Position numbers and translations under genes: made by a program | The notes under the pieces: generated by a model | Database searches by the model: none | Told to the model about the DNA's origin: nothing | The model's input: the letters and a program-made list of their open reading frames with translations, nothing else | Part shown: in pieces, positions 62,570 through 64,000 of the stretch | How positions within the stretch are numbered: position 1 is the first letter of the stretch | How the letters are laid out: each line of letters opens with the position of its first letter | Assembly: GCF_024227435.1 (NCBI RefSeq) | Contig: NZ_CP100446.1 | Location: forward strand, 434,001-498,000 | Reading direction: 5' to 3' | From: Natrinema caseinilyticum | GTDB taxonomy: Archaea; Halobacteriota; Halobacteria; Halobacteriales; Natrialbaceae | Length of the DNA: 64,000 bases

Positions 62570-64000
62570 ATGGAAACAGCGTACCGGAATTTCGTCGACG
62601 GCGAGTGGATCGAATCTGAGCGCGGAGACACGTTCGAGGTCCGAAATCCAGCGAATCCCGACGAAATCGTCGGATCGTACCAAGCATCGGTACGGGCCGA
62701 TCTCGAGGCGGCGATCGACGCAGCGGTGGCCGCACAGGACGAGTGGGCAGACACTCCCGGCCCGGAACGAGGCCGAATCCTCAAAGGAACCGCGATCGCC
62801 CTCGAGGAGCAGCGAGAGTCCGCGACGGAGATGCTCGTCAGAGAGGAAGGGAAGACTCGCAGCGAAGCAGGCGGCGAAGTCGGGCAAGCGATCGATATTT
62901 TCCACTATTATGCACAGAAAGCCCGCGACCTCGGTGGAACTGCTAAATCGCCGAGCGCATCGGGGAAGGTTCTGTACACGAAACGCGAACCGCTCGGCAC
63001 TGTCGGCCTCATAACACCGTGGAATTACCCGGTCGCGATCCCGGCCTGGAAGCTCGCCCCGGCCCTTGCAGCCGGAAACACGGCAATCATCAAACCCGCA
63101 TCGGCGGCACCGAACATGACTCGGATTCTCATCGAGTCTTTCGACGAGGCTGGGCTCCCCGACGGAGTCGCGAACTTCGTGACGGGTTCCGGCAGCGAAA
63201 TTGGAACGCCGTTGGCGGAACACGACGACGTCGATGGCGTCTCGTTCACCGGAAGTACGACCGTCGGAACCATGGTCGCTCAGTCCGCGGCTGACGATCT
63301 GAAACGAGTGCAATGCGAGATGGGTGGAAAGAATCCGACGGTGATACTGCCAAGCGCGGATATCGAAAGCGCCGTCGACATCGTCGGTGTCGGAGCCTTC
63401 GGGACCACCGGCCAGTCGTGTACCGCCTGCTCCCGTGCGATCGTCCACGAGGATGTCTACGACGAGTTCGTCGAAGCCATCACTCAGTACGCGGACTCGC
63501 TCGAGGTGGGACCGGGATTGGACGATCCCGACATGGGCCCGCACGTCAGCCGAAGCGAACTCGATTCTACGCTCGAGTACGTCGATCACGCCCGCGAAGA
63601 CGGTGCGACGTTGAAAAGCGGTGGACACGAGGTCGACGGCGACGGATTCTTCGTCGAGCCGACAGTGTTCGTCGATGTCGAGAGTGACATGCGAATCGCT
63701 CAAGAGGAAGTTTTCGGTCCGGTTCTCGCCGTCATGCAGGTCGGCGACTTCGAAGAAGCCCTTCAGGCCGCAAACGACGTCGACTACGGCCTCTCGGCGA
63801 GTGTCGTGACGCAGGATATAACCGAGGCGAATCGGTTCGTCGAGGAAATCGAGTCGGGCGTTGCCAAGGTAAACGAGAAGACGACGGGGGTCGAGCTTCA
63901 CGTGCCGTTCGGCGGATACAAGGACTCGTCGACGAACACGTACCGCGAACAGGGTGATGCCGGTCTCGATTTCTTTACGACGACGAAAACGGTGTACATG
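62570..64000 (+). CDS. Aldehyde dehydrogenase, XacF-like (2,5-dioxopentanoate dehydrogenase), 3' end outside window
   Basis: 477 residues are visible from METAYRNFVDGEWIESERGDTFEV to the window edge (VYM), so only a few residues and the stop are missing. The catalytic Asn is in TPWNYPVAIP, the NAD-binding turn in SFTGSTTVG, the general-base Glu in CEMGGKNP and the nucleophile Cys in GTTGQSCTACSR. The C-terminal HVPFGGYKDSSTNTYREQG with FFTTTKTVY is like alpha-ketoglutarate semialdehyde dehydrogenase XacF of the haloarchaeal pentose pathway. A related semialdehyde is possible. No other pentose genes are in view. Confidence 0.9.
   Translation, partial: METAYRNFVDGEWIESERGDTFEVRNPANPDEIVGSYQASVRADLEAAIDAAVAAQDEWADTPGPERGRILKGTAIALEEQRESATEMLVREEGKTRSEAGGEVGQAIDIFHYYAQKARDLGGTAKSPSASGKVLYTKREPLGTVGLITPWNYPVAIPAWKLAPALAAGNTAIIKPASAAPNMTRILIESFDEAGLPDGVANFVTGSGSEIGTPLAEHDDVDGVSFTGSTTVGTMVAQSAADDLKRVQCEMGGKNPTVILPSADIESAVDIVGVGAFGTTGQSCTACSRAIVHEDVYDEFVEAITQYADSLEVGPGLDDPDMGPHVSRSELDSTLEYVDHAREDGATLKSGGHEVDGDGFFVEPTVFVDVESDMRIAQEEVFGPVLAVMQVGDFEEALQAANDVDYGLSASVVTQDITEANRFVEEIESGVAKVNEKTTGVELHVPFGGYKDSSTNTYREQGDAGLDFFTTTKTVYM

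Noticed and set aside
1-64000. tRNA, rRNA and CRISPR arrays
   Set aside because: No T-loop-like GTTCRAATC runs in cloverleaf context, no rRNA-like stretches and no regular direct-repeat/spacer pattern were seen by eye; a covariance-model scan was not possible.

Overview
The window reads as chromosome of an extremely halophilic archaeon (class Halobacteria), by inference from the high GC content, strongly acidic proteins, Tat/lipobox leaders of the MNRRQYL...AGC type, leaderless promoters with a TATA element about 25 bases before ATG, and lineage-typical families (Bat-type HTH regulators, RdfA, the archaea-specific SMC-related protein, haloarchaeal transducers, a XacF-like aldehyde dehydrogenase). 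The heavy use of CTCGAG-like codon pairs and the overall gene mix would fit Natrialbaceae, but that is a guess.

Layout. 1-11.3 kb: general genes, namely a ZIP metal permease (cut by the window edge), a CatE-like VOC dioxygenase, a secreted metallo-beta-lactamase/lamin-tail protein with its DUF3006 partner, a TetR regulator divergent from an ABHD18-like hydrolase with two matched inverted-repeat operators, an ABC exporter and a zinc-ribbon winged-helix regulator. 11.5-26.3 kb: a sulfur-redox island. One minus-strand operon encodes a fused FeS/NrfD membrane subunit, a molybdopterin catalytic subunit without a Tat signal, an Mrp-type FeS carrier ATPase, MobA, a 114-residue unknown and a PiT-family permease. 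Next to it lie a TauE/SafE exporter, a rhodanese-metallo-beta-lactamase fusion (persulfide-dioxygenase type), a universal stress protein, a SoxB-like hydrolase without signal peptide and an IclR regulator. I read this as a cytoplasmic route from thiosulfate or persulfide to sulfite and on to sulfate, with electrons passed to quinone (inference).

26.5-31 kb: an SMC-related ATPase next to rdfA, with 21-base tandem repeats between them, then a dead IS630-type element and a 114-bp MITE. 31-49.7 kb: mixed metabolism (Acg-type nitroreductase, M20 peptidase, CurA-like reductase, two MFS transporters, a phospholipase D-like protein, an orphan AAA ATPase, asparaginase, HNH protein, NAD(P)HX epimerase, Gfo/Idh oxidoreductase) with many decayed fragments. 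49.9-53.8 kb: the three-gene proton-translocating transhydrogenase followed by a malic-enzyme C-terminal relic. 53.8-59.7 kb: gene-poor, with several truncated genes. 59.7-64 kb: Bat-type regulator, Usp, GNAT and an aldehyde dehydrogenase that runs off the edge.

No rRNA, tRNA or CRISPR array was recognised by eye. The window holds an unusually high number of truncated or frameshifted genes (a lipoprotein, UbiA, HxlR, MaeB, a transducer, flavoprotein starts), which suggests a region of active genome turnover around a coherent sulfur module.
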